A stretch of 64,000 nt of DNA from Streptomyces sp. NBC_01275 (lineage in GTDB: Bacteria; Actinomycetota; Actinomycetes; Streptomycetales; Streptomycetaceae), in contig NZ_JAPEOZ010000001.1 of NCBI RefSeq assembly GCF_026340655.1, forward strand, positions 3,410,001 to 3,474,000, written 5' to 3'. This document shows positions 24,126 through 32,429 of the stretch, in pieces (the stretch's first letter is position 1; each line of letters starts with the position of its first letter). The translations under genes and the position numbers were made by a program. The notes under the pieces are model-generated. The model saw only the letters and a list, made by a program, of their open reading frames with translations, did no database searches and was not told the origin of the DNA.

Positions 24126-25520
24126 ATGCCCGTGTCGCTGCTCGACACCCGCGTCCCCGCCGTCCTCCTGCGAATCGACCAAAACCCCTTTCACCACGGA
24201 ACGCTGGGAGCCGTGCGCTCGCTCGGCCGAGCCGGCGTGGACGTCCACGTCGTCGCCGACTCGACGGGAAGTCCCGTACGCATGTCCCGTTTCGTACGCC
24301 AGTTGCATCCCCCGCCGCCGCCCGGCGCCTCCCACGACGACATCGCCGCCGTCCTGCTGCGAGTGGCCGCCCGCATCGAACGGCCCGCCGTGCTGATCCC
24401 GATGGACGACGCGGGCGCGGTCGCGGTGAGCAGGCTGCGCGAGGAGCTGGCGCCCGCCTATCTGCTGCCCCAGCAGCCGGGGGCGGTGCCCGAACGGGTC
24501 GCCGACAAGGCGGAGCTGGCCGGGCTGTGCGCCGCGGCGGACGTGCCGCACCCGCTGACGGTGGTCCCGGACAGCGCCGCGCAGGCCGCCTCCGACGCCT
24601 GGCGCCTCGGAATGCCGGTGGTGGCGAAGTGGAGCCGTCCCTGGCTGCTGCCGACCGGAACAGGGCTGCGCAGCACGGTCGTCGTGCGCTCCGCGCAGCA
24701 GGCGCGCGAACTGTATCTGCGCACCGAGGAGGCCGGCAGCAGACTGCTGCTCCAGGCCTTCCTGCCGCCGGGAACGGACCTCGACTGGTTCTTCCACGGG
24801 TACGCCGACCGCTCCGGCGTGGTCCACGGCGGCGGTCCGGGCCGCAAGCTGTGCGCCTGGCCGCGCGGCGCGGGTCTGACGGCGGTGGGCGAGTGGACCG
24901 AGAACCCACAGGTGCGGGCGCTGGCCGAGCGGCTCACCGGCCGAGTCGGCTACCGGGGCATCTTCGACCTCGACTTCCGCCGCTGCGCCACGACCGGCGA
25001 CTACCACCTGCTCGACTTCAACCCACGCCCCGGCGCCCAGTTCCGGCTCTTCGCCGACGCGGGCGGGCTGGACGTCGTACGGGCGCAGCACCTGGATCTG
25101 ACGCACCGTCCGCTGCCGGAGCCGGCGGCGTTGCCGGGGCGGGCGTTCGTGGTGGAGAACTACGCGCCGCTGGCCGCGCTGCGCCGCGCGCCCCGCGGCC
25201 GCGAGCTGGCCTGGCACGCCCGTGACGACACCGCTCCCGGGCGGGCGATGTGGGGCCTGTGGTGCACCCATGTCGGCCGCCGACTGCTCGACCGGCTGCG
25301 CGGCACCAGCGCGGCCGGAGCGACGGGTGCGCCGGGTGCGCCGGGTGCGGCCAGGAACCGACCCCATGTGGTCCGCCAGACGCCGTCGCCGTCGCCGTCC
25401 CCGTCTCCGGCCGAGGTGACGGATGCGACGGGAGCGACCGGTGTGGCCGGCATGCCTGGTGCAAGCGGTGTGGCCGATGTGGCCGAACCGACCGACGACG
25501 AGAAAGCGAGCAGCTGCTGA
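24126..25520 (+). CDS. ATP-grasp family ligase
   Basis: The 464-residue protein has the ATP-grasp layout. There is an N-terminal Rossmann part (to about 100), a central ATP-binding region (VADKAELAGLCAAADVPHP, PVVAKWSRP), and a C-terminal acid cluster with FDLDFR and LDFNPRPGAQ, which bind Mg-ATP. Such enzymes join a carboxylate to an amine through an acyl phosphate. The substrate is unknown; amino-acid or peptide decoration of the glycan is possible. ATG 24126 is chosen over 24027 because homology-like sequence starts there. The last 75 residues are repetitive (GAPGAPGA, PSPSPSPSP, ATGATGVAG). It overlaps the next gene by one base. Confidence 0.75.
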   Translation: MPVSLLDTRVPAVLLRIDQNPFHHGTLGAVRSLGRAGVDVHVVADSTGSPVRMSRFVRQLHPPPPPGASHDDIAAVLLRVAARIERPAVLIPMDDAGAVAVSRLREELAPAYLLPQQPGAVPERVADKAELAGLCAAADVPHPLTVVPDSAAQAASDAWRLGMPVVAKWSRPWLLPTGTGLRSTVVVRSAQQARELYLRTEEAGSRLLLQAFLPPGTDLDWFFHGYADRSGVVHGGGPGRKLCAWPRGAGLTAVGEWTENPQVRALAERLTGRVGYRGIFDLDFRRCATTGDYHLLDFNPRPGAQFRLFADAGGLDVVRAQHLDLTHRPLPEPAALPGRAFVVENYAPLAALRRAPRGRELAWHARDDTAPGRAMWGLWCTHVGRRLLDRLRGTSAAGATGAPGAPGAARNRPHVVRQTPSPSPSPSPAEVTDATGATGVAGMPGASGVADVAEPTDDEKASSC

Positions 25521-26764
25521 TGTACGACCTGCTGGTGGTGGGCGCGGGCCCGTACGGCCTGTCCATCGCGTCCCATGCCGCGGACGCGGGGCTGAGCCTG
25601 CGCGTCTTCGGCCGGCCGATGGCCTCCTGGCGCGACAACATGCCCCGCGGCATGTTCCTCAAGTCCGAGCCCTGGGCCTCCAACCTCTCCGACCCCGGGG
25701 CCCGTTGGCGGCTCGACGCGTACTGCGCGACCCAGGGCGTGACGGCCCGGCACGGGGAGCCGATCCCGGTGGAGATGTTCGCCGAGTACGGCCTGTGGTT
25801 CGCCCGCAACGCCGTCCCCGAAGTGGACGAGCGCACGGTGACCCGGATCGTCGCCCGGCCCGGCGGTTTCGAGGCGGTCACCGAGGACGGCGAGACCGTG
25901 CAGGCCCGGACCGTCGCCCTCGCCGTCGGCGTCATGCCGTTCGTCGAGATCCCGGCCGCCCTGCGCGGACTCTCCCCCGGCCTCGTCTCGCACAGCAGCC
26001 ACCACGGCGACCTCGACCGCTTCCGCGGCCAGGACGTCACCGTGATCGGCGGCGGCCAGGCGGCCCTGGAGACGGCGGCCCTGCTCGCCGAACAGGACAC
26101 CCGCGTCCGGGTGTTGGCCCGCGCCGACCGGCTGTGCTGGAACGACGTGCCGCCGCCCTGGGAGCGCCCCTGGTGGCAGTCGGCCCGCTCCCCGCACAGC
26201 GGCCTGGGCCCCGGCTGGCGCAACTGGTTCTACTCCGAGCGGCCCGGCCTCTACCGCAGGCTCGCGGAACCGACCCGGGCGCGCATCGCGGCGACGGCGC
26301 TGGGACCGGCGGGCGCGTGGTGGGTGCGGGACCGGGTGGAGGGCGCCGTGGAGGTGCGCCTCGACCACGAGGTGACGTCGGCGCGGGCGGTGCCGGGCGG
26401 GGTGCGGCTCGAGGCGACGGGGGCGGACGCCTTCGAGACCGAGCACGTGATCGCGGCCACCGGCTTCAAGGCGACCCGGGACCGGCTCGGGCTGCTCGCC
26501 GGCGAACTGCGCGGCGCGCTGACCACGGTGGCCGACGGCTCGCCCGAGGTGGGCCGGGACTTCGAGTCGTCCCACCCCGGTCTGTTCCTGGCCGGTCTGC
26601 TCACGGCGGCCGGCTTCGGCCCGTCGATGCGCTTCGTCCACGGCGCGACCTTCACCGCGGGAACCCTCGTCCGAGGAGTACGGCGCCGACTGCACACCGG
26701 CGTCCCCAGCGGTGCGATCCCGGCCCCGGGACGACACGGGGCGACGGAGGCGGTACGGGGCTGA
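25520..26764 (+). CDS. FAD-dependent monooxygenase / oxidoreductase
   Basis: This 414-residue flavoprotein has an N-terminal FAD motif GAGPYGL (8-14) and a second NAD(P)H-type motif GGGQAALE near 178. An ATG-type FxxxHSSxH signature appears around residue 155. This is the layout of SidA/IucD-like and Baeyer-Villiger-like monooxygenases. It shares a base with the ATP-grasp stop, so the pair act together, perhaps making and oxidising an amide-linked group. Convergent with the long chaplin gene. Confidence 0.75.
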   Translation: MYDLLVVGAGPYGLSIASHAADAGLSLRVFGRPMASWRDNMPRGMFLKSEPWASNLSDPGARWRLDAYCATQGVTARHGEPIPVEMFAEYGLWFARNAVPEVDERTVTRIVARPGGFEAVTEDGETVQARTVALAVGVMPFVEIPAALRGLSPGLVSHSSHHGDLDRFRGQDVTVIGGGQAALETAALLAEQDTRVRVLARADRLCWNDVPPPWERPWWQSARSPHSGLGPGWRNWFYSERPGLYRRLAEPTRARIAATALGPAGAWWVRDRVEGAVEVRLDHEVTSARAVPGGVRLEATGADAFETEHVIAATGFKATRDRLGLLAGELRGALTTVADGSPEVGRDFESSHPGLFLAGLLTAAGFGPSMRFVHGATFTAGTLVRGVRRRLHTGVPSGAIPAPGRHGATEAVRG

Positions 26765-26782
26765 ACGGGACGGGACGAGCGC

Positions 26783-26812
26783 GGGTGCCGGACGCGAAGG
26801 CGTCCGGCACCC
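26783..26812. terminator. Bidirectional terminator, monooxygenase / long chaplin
   Basis: GGGTGCCGGACGC (26783-26795) and GCGTCCGGCACCC (26800-26812) make a perfect 13-bp stem with a GAAG loop, between two convergent genes. Confidence 0.85.
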
Positions 26813-26842
26813 GGGTGCGTTCGGCGGAGGAACGCGGTGCGT

Positions 26843-28030
26843 TCAGCGACGGGACGCGGATCGGCCTCGTCGGTACAGGACGGCGCCGCCCGCGATGAGC
26901 GCGGCGCTGACCCCCGAGGCGGCCAGCAGGGCCTCGCGGTCACTGCCGGTGTGCGGCAGCTGCGGCGGCGAGGTGTGGCCACCGCCGTTGGACGGCGGAG
27001 CGTGATCGCCACCGTGCGGGGGCGGAGTGGTGTGACCGCCGCCGTTATGACCGCCGCCGTTGGACGGCGGGGTGTGACCGCCACCGTGCGGGGGCGGAGT
27101 GCTGTGATCGCCACCGTACGGAGGCGGAGTGCTGTGATCGCCACCGTACGGAGGCGGAGTGCTGTGATCGCCACCGTACGGAGGGGGCGTCGTGTGATCG
27201 CCACCGTACGGAGGCGGAGTGGTGTGACCGCCACCGTGCGGCGGAGGCGTCGTATGACCGCCGCCGTGCGGGGGCGGGGTCGTGTGGCCACCCCCGTGCG
27301 GAGGCGGAGTCGTGTGGCCACCCCCGTGCGGAGGCGGGGTCGTATGACCGCCCCCGTGCGGAGGCGGAGTGGTGTGACCACCGCCGTGCGGAGGCGGAGT
27401 GGTGTGATCGCCACCGTACGGAGGCGAGGTCGTGTGGCCACCCCCGTGCGGAGGCGGAGTCGTGTGACCGCCACCGTACGGAGGCGGGGTCGTATGACCG
27501 CCACCGTGCGGCGGGGGCGTGGTGTGACCGCCGCCGCACGAGTCGCCGTACCCGCCGCAGTCGTCCCCGTAGCCGGAGCCTCCCTGACCGGAGTCCCCGT
27601 AACCGGAATCCCCGTAACCGGAGTCGCCGCGGCCCGAGTCGCCGTGGCCCGAGTCGCCGTGGCTCGAGTGCCCGTAACCGGAATCTCCGTAGCCCGAGTG
27701 CGCGTGTCCGGAGCCACCGTCGCCAGAGCCGCCGTAGCCGTCGTCGTCGCTGTGGGGCGTTCGGTGGGGGCTCTTGTGCGTGTCCGATTGGTTCGCACAG
27801 GAGTTGCCGAACGCCGGGTTGAGTGCGGCGACGACGTCGACCGAGTTGCCGCAGGCGTTCACCGGAACGTCCACCGGAACCTGGACGGTATTGCCCGACA
27901 GCACTCCGGGCGAACCCGCGGCCGTCCCGCTCGTCTGCGAGTCCGCCATAGCGGAGCCGCCGCCGCACAGGGACAGAATGCTCGTCGCGGCAGCCGCCGC
28001 GACCATTCCCTTGCTCAGGGTCTGTCGCAA
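26843..28030 (-). CDS. Sortase-anchored chaplin with one domain and a long repeat spacer
   Basis: The 395-residue protein starts with a signal peptide (to about 30) and one chaplin domain (about 34-80: GSPGVLSGN, QVPVDVPVNACG, LNPAFGNSC). A Gly/Ser/Asp/Tyr/His stretch (about 95-165, GYGDSG-like) follows. Then about 16 near-perfect copies of a 10-residue unit (GGHTTPPP followed by H or Y, then G) and a few decayed ones. It ends with LPHTG, a hydrophobic helix and an Arg-rich tail, the sortase signal. The start is TTG 28030, with AGGAAG eight bases before it. Known long chaplins (ChpA-C) have two domains; this one has a repeat spacer instead. It should be attached to peptidoglycan and display the domain far from the wall. 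Confidence 0.85.
   Translation of the reverse strand: MRQTLSKGMVAAAAATSILSLCGGGSAMADSQTSGTAAGSPGVLSGNTVQVPVDVPVNACGNSVDVVAALNPAFGNSCANQSDTHKSPHRTPHSDDDGYGGSGDGGSGHAHSGYGDSGYGHSSHGDSGHGDSGRGDSGYGDSGYGDSGQGGSGYGDDCGGYGDSCGGGHTTPPPHGGGHTTPPPYGGGHTTPPPHGGGHTTSPPYGGDHTTPPPHGGGHTTPPPHGGGHTTPPPHGGGHTTPPPHGGGHTTPPPHGGGHTTPPPHGGGHTTPPPYGGDHTTPPPYGGDHSTPPPYGGDHSTPPPYGGDHSTPPPHGGGHTPPSNGGGHNGGGHTTPPPHGGDHAPPSNGGGHTSPPQLPHTGSDREALLAASGVSAALIAGGAVLYRRGRSASRR
27030..27540. repeat. 30-bp coding tandem repeat in the long chaplin
   Basis: A 30-bp unit encoding a GGHTTPPP-type decamer is repeated about 16 times with few substitutions, changing mostly His/Tyr and Gly/Asp. Copy number is likely to vary between strains through slippage or recombination. 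It is protein-coding, with no spacers, so it is not a CRISPR array. Confidence 0.9.
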
Positions 28031-28063
28031 TCTCTTGTCTTCCTGCTTGAAGAAGTGGGAAAA

Positions 28064-28101
28064 GCCGGCCTTGGAACGCGCAGAAGCTGTCCAAGGCCGG
28101 C
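28064..28101 (-). terminator. Terminator of the ChpD-like chaplin gene
   Basis: GCCGGCCTTGGA (28064-28075) pairs with TCCAAGGCCGGC (28090-28101), 35 bases after the short chaplin gene and just before the long chaplin start. Confidence 0.75.
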
Positions 28102-28135
28102 CTAGACCCAGCCCTACGGCTGGTGTGGCGCGTCG

Positions 28136-28366
28136 TCAGCCGTTGACGCAGGCGTTGCCGGCCGCCGGGTTCAGCAGGCCGATCACGCTGACCGTGTTGC
28201 CGCACAGGTTGATCGGCACGTGGACGGGAATCTGGACCACGTTGCCCGAGAGGACACCGGGGGAACCGATGGCCGCACCGTTGGCACCCGCGTCGGCGAA
28301 GGCCGGGGCCGCGGCCCCACCGAGGGCCAGGATCAGACCCGTGACGACAGCAGCGCTCTTCTTCAT
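28136..28366 (-). CDS. chpD: Short chaplin (ChpD-like)
   Basis: This 76-residue short chaplin has a signal peptide (to about 24, APAFA) and one domain: GSPGVLSGN, QIPVHVPINLCG, LLNPAAGNACVNG, with both cysteines. The ATG at 28366 is preferred over 28372 because AAAGGG is seven bases before it and only one base before the other. It sits between the long chaplin and the rodlins. The symbol is by assumed gene order. Confidence 0.85.
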   Translation of the reverse strand: MKKSAAVVTGLILALGGAAAPAFADAGANGAAIGSPGVLSGNVVQIPVHVPINLCGNTVSVIGLLNPAAGNACVNG

Positions 28367-28702
28367 GAACATTCCCTTTCTCTGCGGTCATGCCTCGTTG
28401 ACGGCCGAAACCGAGCGAGCAGAACTGGGACGGCTCGCACCATGACCCGCAGGCTGCAAACGAGAGATAGACAGCGAAGGAAACTAACGAACGCGTGCCG
28501 TCGGTGAATTCACTCGAACGCCTTCATATAATTGACTCGTCAGGCCCAATAAAGGAGAAACGGTTCACCTGCGGAGCGGGAACACCCGGGCGGGACATCG
28601 ACGGGACACCGGCGGAACATCGGCGGGGAAGAAACCGCCGGACGGCCCGCGCGTGAGCGACGGGCCGTCCGGTCGGTCGACGCCGGTGGGCGCCGGCCCG
28701 CG
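28367..28702. promoter_or_regulatory. Intergenic stretch with chpD promoter side and a rodlin terminator
   Basis: About 335 bases without a gene. The right part has CCGGACGGCCCG (28638-28649) pairing with CGGGCCGTCCGG (28661-28672), a terminator for the leftward rodlin. Between 28500 and 28570 the sequence is unusually AT-rich for this genome (CCTTCATATAATTGACTCG), a likely promoter zone for the chaplin. A short GGGACATCGACGGGACACCGG-type repeat lies at 28591-28628. Confidence 0.5.
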
Positions 28703-29113
28703 TCAGCCGTTCTGCACGCCGTTGCCCGACAGGGCCGAGATGTCGTCCAGGATGTGCGACAGCGGCTCGTCGCCCTTGGCCTGGGTGCTGTTCTCGGCGC
28801 ACTGCTGGTTCTGCGGGGAGGACAGGATCGGGATGTCCTGGACGGTGACCGGGACCGCGCCGACGACTCCGCCCACGTTCGCCTTGACCGGCAGACCGAC
28901 GCACAGCTTGTTGAGGGAGCTCTGGACCAGCGTGGCCTGGGGGCTCATGTCGCCCTTGGTCACCGAGTTGCCGAACGCCTCGTGCGCGCCGTTGCCGCTG
29001 GCGGAGGTGGTGCCCGCGTCGTCCCCGATGGCAAGCGCCTGAGGCGCGGCCGCCGCCGATACACCCATGACGGAAGCGGCGACCGCCGCCACGGCCATTG
29101 CCTTCTTGAGCAT
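28703..29113 (-). CDS. rdl: Rodlin (first of three)
   Basis: The 136-residue secreted rodlin has a signal peptide ending APQALA and a mature part with [39 protein letters not shown] and [10 protein letters not shown]. Rodlins organise chaplin fibrils into paired rodlets on aerial hyphae and spores. AAGGAA precedes ATG 29113, so the in-frame ATG at 29155 is not used. It is divergent from the next rodlin, the arrangement known for rdlA/rdlB. It is the most different of the three copies ([19 protein letters not shown]). Confidence 0.9.
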   Translation of the reverse strand: MLKKAMAVAAVAASVMGVSAAAAPQALAIGDDAGTTSASGNGAHEAFGNSVTKGDMSPQATLVQSSLNKLCVGLPVKANVGGVVGAVPVTVQDIPILSSPQNQQCAENSTQAKGDEPLSHILDDISALSGNGVQNG

Positions 29114-29342
29114 TTCGCTATTCCTTTCCCTGTCCTGGCTTCGGGCCAGAACCACGTGCCTGCCACCGACTCAACCCGGTGCGCCGGAATTGGTTCCGCC
29201 TCTTCACCCGATCGGTTTTCCGACACCCCGGCCGGACTCGCAGCAATGGGCCATCGGAGTGAACCGGAGCAACCAAACGACCCGAGAGCGGTTGATCAGA
29301 CCGCTCCGGTGGACGGGGTTTCTCACGAAAGGGACTTATCAA

Positions 29343-29753
29343 GTGATCAAGAAGGTACTGGCCACCGCCGCGGTCGCTGCTTCCGTCGTCGGCGCCTCTG
29401 CCGCCGCAGCAGCCCCGGCGCTCGCCATCGGCAACGACAGCGGCACCACCTCCGCCAGCGGCAACGGCGCCAGCCAGTCGTTCGGCAACTCGGCCACGTT
29501 CGGCAACATGAGCCCCCAGATGGCACTCATCCAGGGCTCCCTCAACAAGCCGTGCATCGGCCTGCCCGCCAAGATCAACGCCGGCTCCGTCCTCGGCGCT
29601 GTCCCGATCGCGGTCCAGGACATCAACGTCCTGTCCTCCCCGCAGAACCAGCAGTGCGTCGAGAACAGCACCCAGGCCAAGGGCGACGAGGCGCTGTCGC
29701 ACATCCTGGACGACATCTCGGTGCTCGCCGGCAACGGTGCGGCCAACCACTGA
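29343..29753 (+). CDS. rdl: Rodlin (second of three)
   Basis: The 136-residue rodlin starts at GTG 29343 (GAAAGGG ten bases upstream). The signal ends APALA, and the mature sequence has the family marks [39 protein letters not shown] and [11 protein letters not shown] hairpin with CAGCGGG (29772-29778) and CCCGCTG (29797-29803) follows. It shares a roughly 230-base divergent region with the first rodlin. Confidence 0.9.
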   Translation: MIKKVLATAAVAASVVGASAAAAAPALAIGNDSGTTSASGNGASQSFGNSATFGNMSPQMALIQGSLNKPCIGLPAKINAGSVLGAVPIAVQDINVLSSPQNQQCVENSTQAKGDEALSHILDDISVLAGNGAANH

Positions 29754-29977
29754 GCGGTCTCTCCGTCCCGCCAGCGGGTCGCCGGATCATCGGCGGCCCG
29801 CTGTCCGGCGTTCACACGTGCGGACGAGTGGCTCACGGCCGACGCGAGAGGGGCGCACGTCCGGCGCGGGCGGTGCGCTGCGCCAATCGGGGCAAAGTCC
29901 GCAACCCCGGCGGGGGCTGGAGCGTTGACGATCATGCAGCTCCTCCCCCGGAGTCCGCTTTTCGAAGGGAAAGAAAC

Positions 29978-30385
29978 ATGAAGAAGCTGTGGGCAACCGC
30001 GGCCATCGCCGCCACCGTGGCCGGTGTCGCGGCCATGTCCGCGCCCCAGGCGCTGGCCATCGGCGACGACAGCGGCACCACCTCCGCCAGCGGCAACGGC
30101 GCCTCGTCGGAGTTCGGCAACTCGGCCACGTTCGGCGACATGAGCCCGCAGCTCTCGCTGGTCCAGGGCTCGCTGAACAAGCCGTGCATCGGCCTGCCCC
30201 TCAAGGCGAACGTGGGCGGCGTCCTCGGCGCGGTCCCGATCACCGTCCAGGACGTCAACGTCCTGTCCTCCCCGCAGAACCAGCAGTGCGTCGAGAACAG
30301 CACCCAGGCCAAGGGCGACGAGCCGCTGTCGCACATCCTGGACGACATCTCGGCCCTGTCGGGCAACGGCGCGGGCAACGGCTGA
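29978..30385 (+). CDS. rdl: Rodlin (third of three)
   Basis: The 135-residue rodlin has its ribosome site GAAGGGAAAG just before ATG 29978. Its mature part is close to the second copy ([47 protein letters not shown]), while [10 protein letters not shown] and [18 protein letters not shown] match the first. It therefore looks like a tandem duplicate, possibly mixed by gene conversion. S. coelicolor is known for two rodlins; a third is extra. Its own 224-base leader region and terminator suggest separate transcription. Confidence 0.9.
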   Translation: MKKLWATAAIAATVAGVAAMSAPQALAIGDDSGTTSASGNGASSEFGNSATFGDMSPQLSLVQGSLNKPCIGLPLKANVGGVLGAVPITVQDVNVLSSPQNQQCVENSTQAKGDEPLSHILDDISALSGNGAGNG

Positions 30386-30405
30386 GCAGCCCCCTAGTCC
30401 CCGCG

Positions 30406-30439
30406 ACGGCGGGTCACCGGTTCTCCGGTGGCCCGCCGT
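30406..30439. terminator. Bidirectional terminator, third rodlin / acyl-CoA synthetase
   Basis: ACGGCGGGTCACCGG (30406-30420) and CCGGTGGCCCGCCGT (30425-30439) pair with one mismatch around a TTCT loop, between convergent genes. Confidence 0.8.
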
Positions 30440-30462
30440 TCGTCATGTGCGGCGACCGTTCG

Positions 30463-32385
30463 TCAGGTGCGGCGGTAGACGGCCTCGATCTCGGTGGCGT
30501 ACGCGGCGGCGACCGCGTGCCGTTTGACCTTCAGGGAGGGCGTCAGCAGTCCTGCCGCCTCGCTGAACTCGCCCTCGACCAGGGTGAAGGCCCGGATCGA
30601 CTCGGCCCGGGACACCGCCTCGTTGGCGTAGTCGACGGCCCGCTGGACGTCGTCCCGCATCCGGGGGTCGGCGACGACCTCGGAGAGCGGGGTGTCGGCG
30701 GGCAGTCCGCGTACGGCGAGCCAGTGGGCGACCGCTTCAGGGTCGAGGGTGATCAGGGCGGCGATGAAGGGGCGGTTGTCGCCGACGACCATGCACTGGC
30801 CGACCGGGGTGCGGCTGCGCAGCCGGTCCTCCAGGACGGCCGGGGAGACGTTCTTGCCGCCGGAGGTGACCAGGAGGTCCTTCTTGCGGCCGGTGATGGT
30901 GAGGTAGCCGTCCTCGTCGAGGGCGCCGAGGTCGCCGGTGGCGAACCAGTCCCCGGTGAGGACCTCGTCGGTGGCCGCCGGGTTGTTCCAGTACGCGCCG
31001 AAGACGACCCCGCCCTTGATCAGGATCTCGCCGTCGTCGGCGATGCGGACCGCGGTGCCGGGGACGGGCCGGCCGACCGTGCCCGGGCGGGGTTGCAGCG
31101 GGGGCATGAAGGTGGCGGCGGCGGTGGTCTCGGTGAGGCCGTAGCCCTCGTAGACGATGATGCCGGCCGCATAGAAGAAGAGGTTGAGGGTGCGGTCGAG
31201 GGGTGAGCCGCCGCTGATGGCGTAGTGCAGGCGGCCGCCGAGTTCCTTGCGGATGCGGCGGTAGACCAGCAGATCGTAGAGGGCCCAGGCGGCGTAGAGG
31301 GTGGGGCCGGGGCCCTTGCCCTGGTCCAGGAACCTGTTCAGGTACGCCTGCGCGAAGCGCACCCCGACGCGTTCGGCGCGGTCGAAGGAGGCGGCGCGGC
31401 CCATCTTCTCGGCGGTGGCGCGGCCGGCCCCGTGGATGCGCTCGAAGAGGTAGGGGACGCCGACCAGGAAGGTGGGCCGGAACTCCTTGAGGGCGGGCCG
31501 GAGTTCGTCGGGTCTGACGCTCGGGAAGTGGCCGGTCTCGATGCGGGCCATCAGACAGGCGATCTGGAGGGTGCGGCCCATGATGTGGGCGAGGGGGAGG
31601 AAGAGGAGCGTCGAGGCGGTCCGGCCGGTGACCGCCTTGAAGACGGGGTGGAGCAGTTCGAGGAGGTTGGCGGCCTCGGCGTGCAGGTTGGCGTGGGTGA
31701 GGACGCAGCCCTTGGGGCGGCCGGTGGTGCCGGAGGTGTAGCAGATGGTGGCGGTGGTGTCGGGGGTGAGGGCGGTGCGGCGCTTGGCGACCTCCTCGTC
31801 GGGGAGGTCGCGGCCGAGGGCGGTCAGTTCGGCGACGGCGTCCGCGTCGAGCTCCAGGATGCGCGGGGGGTGCGGGTGGGCGGCCGTGCCGGCCGTCACC
31901 GTGTCGGCGTTCTCGGTGTTCTCGACGACGACCAGGGCCGCGCCCGAGTCCCGGACGATCCAGTCGACCTGGTCGGCGGAGGAGGTGGCGTAGATCGGGA
32001 CGGTCCGGCCGCCGGCCGCCCAGATCGCGAAGTCCAGGAGGGTCCACTCGTAGCGGGTGCGGGACATCACGGCGACCTGGCCGCCGGGTTCGAGGCCGGC
32101 CGCGATCAGGCCCTTGGCGACGGCGGTGACCTCGGCGGCGAAGACCGCGGCGGTGACCGGGCGCCAGCCGTCGGGCCCCCGGCGGCGCAGGACCACCGCG
32201 TCGGGGGCCTCGGCCGCGTTGACGAAGGGAAGGTCGGCGATGCTGCCGGCGGCGGGCGGCGCCACCAGCGGCAGGGTGCGGACCTCACGGACTGCGCCCG
32301 AGTCGTCCCTGATCAGTTCGGCCTGGACGCGGGAGGCCAGGTCGGTGCGCTGCTTCGCCAGTTTCAGGTCCTTGCGTACGCCCAT
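30463..32385 (-). CDS. Long-chain fatty acid-CoA ligase (AMP-forming)
   Basis: This 640-residue adenylate-forming enzyme would activate a fatty acid to acyl-CoA via acyl-AMP. The P-loop-like motif YTSGTTGRPKG, YEGYGLTETTAA and [21 protein letters not shown] are all present, as are the C-terminal domain and the lysine-bearing end (LTPSLKVKRH). The long version with HIMGRTLQ matches the FadD15/LACS group. Cytoplasmic or membrane-associated. It is a single gene. Confidence 0.9.
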   Translation of the reverse strand: MGVRKDLKLAKQRTDLASRVQAELIRDDSGAVREVRTLPLVAPPAAGSIADLPFVNAAEAPDAVVLRRRGPDGWRPVTAAVFAAEVTAVAKGLIAAGLEPGGQVAVMSRTRYEWTLLDFAIWAAGGRTVPIYATSSADQVDWIVRDSGAALVVVENTENADTVTAGTAAHPHPPRILELDADAVAELTALGRDLPDEEVAKRRTALTPDTTATICYTSGTTGRPKGCVLTHANLHAEAANLLELLHPVFKAVTGRTASTLLFLPLAHIMGRTLQIACLMARIETGHFPSVRPDELRPALKEFRPTFLVGVPYLFERIHGAGRATAEKMGRAASFDRAERVGVRFAQAYLNRFLDQGKGPGPTLYAAWALYDLLVYRRIRKELGGRLHYAISGGSPLDRTLNLFFYAAGIIVYEGYGLTETTAAATFMPPLQPRPGTVGRPVPGTAVRIADDGEILIKGGVVFGAYWNNPAATDEVLTGDWFATGDLGALDEDGYLTITGRKKDLLVTSGGKNVSPAVLEDRLRSRTPVGQCMVVGDNRPFIAALITLDPEAVAHWLAVRGLPADTPLSEVVADPRMRDDVQRAVDYANEAVSRAESIRAFTLVEGEFSEAAGLLTPSLKVKRHAVAAAYATEIEAVYRRT

Positions 32386-32429
32386 GCGGGCAACTTACTG
32401 ACGCGTAGCGCCAAGCACCAGAGGTCGCA

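Noticed and set aside
12939..26764. Possible horizontally acquired island
   Set aside because: Codon bias matches the rest of the window, and there are no integrase, insertion sequence or flanking direct repeats. The gene order also looks conserved with other Streptomyces.
27030..27540. A regular 30-bp repeat that might be taken for a CRISPR array
   Set aside because: The units are directly adjacent with no spacers, and they encode a continuous in-frame repeat protein that ends in a sortase signal.
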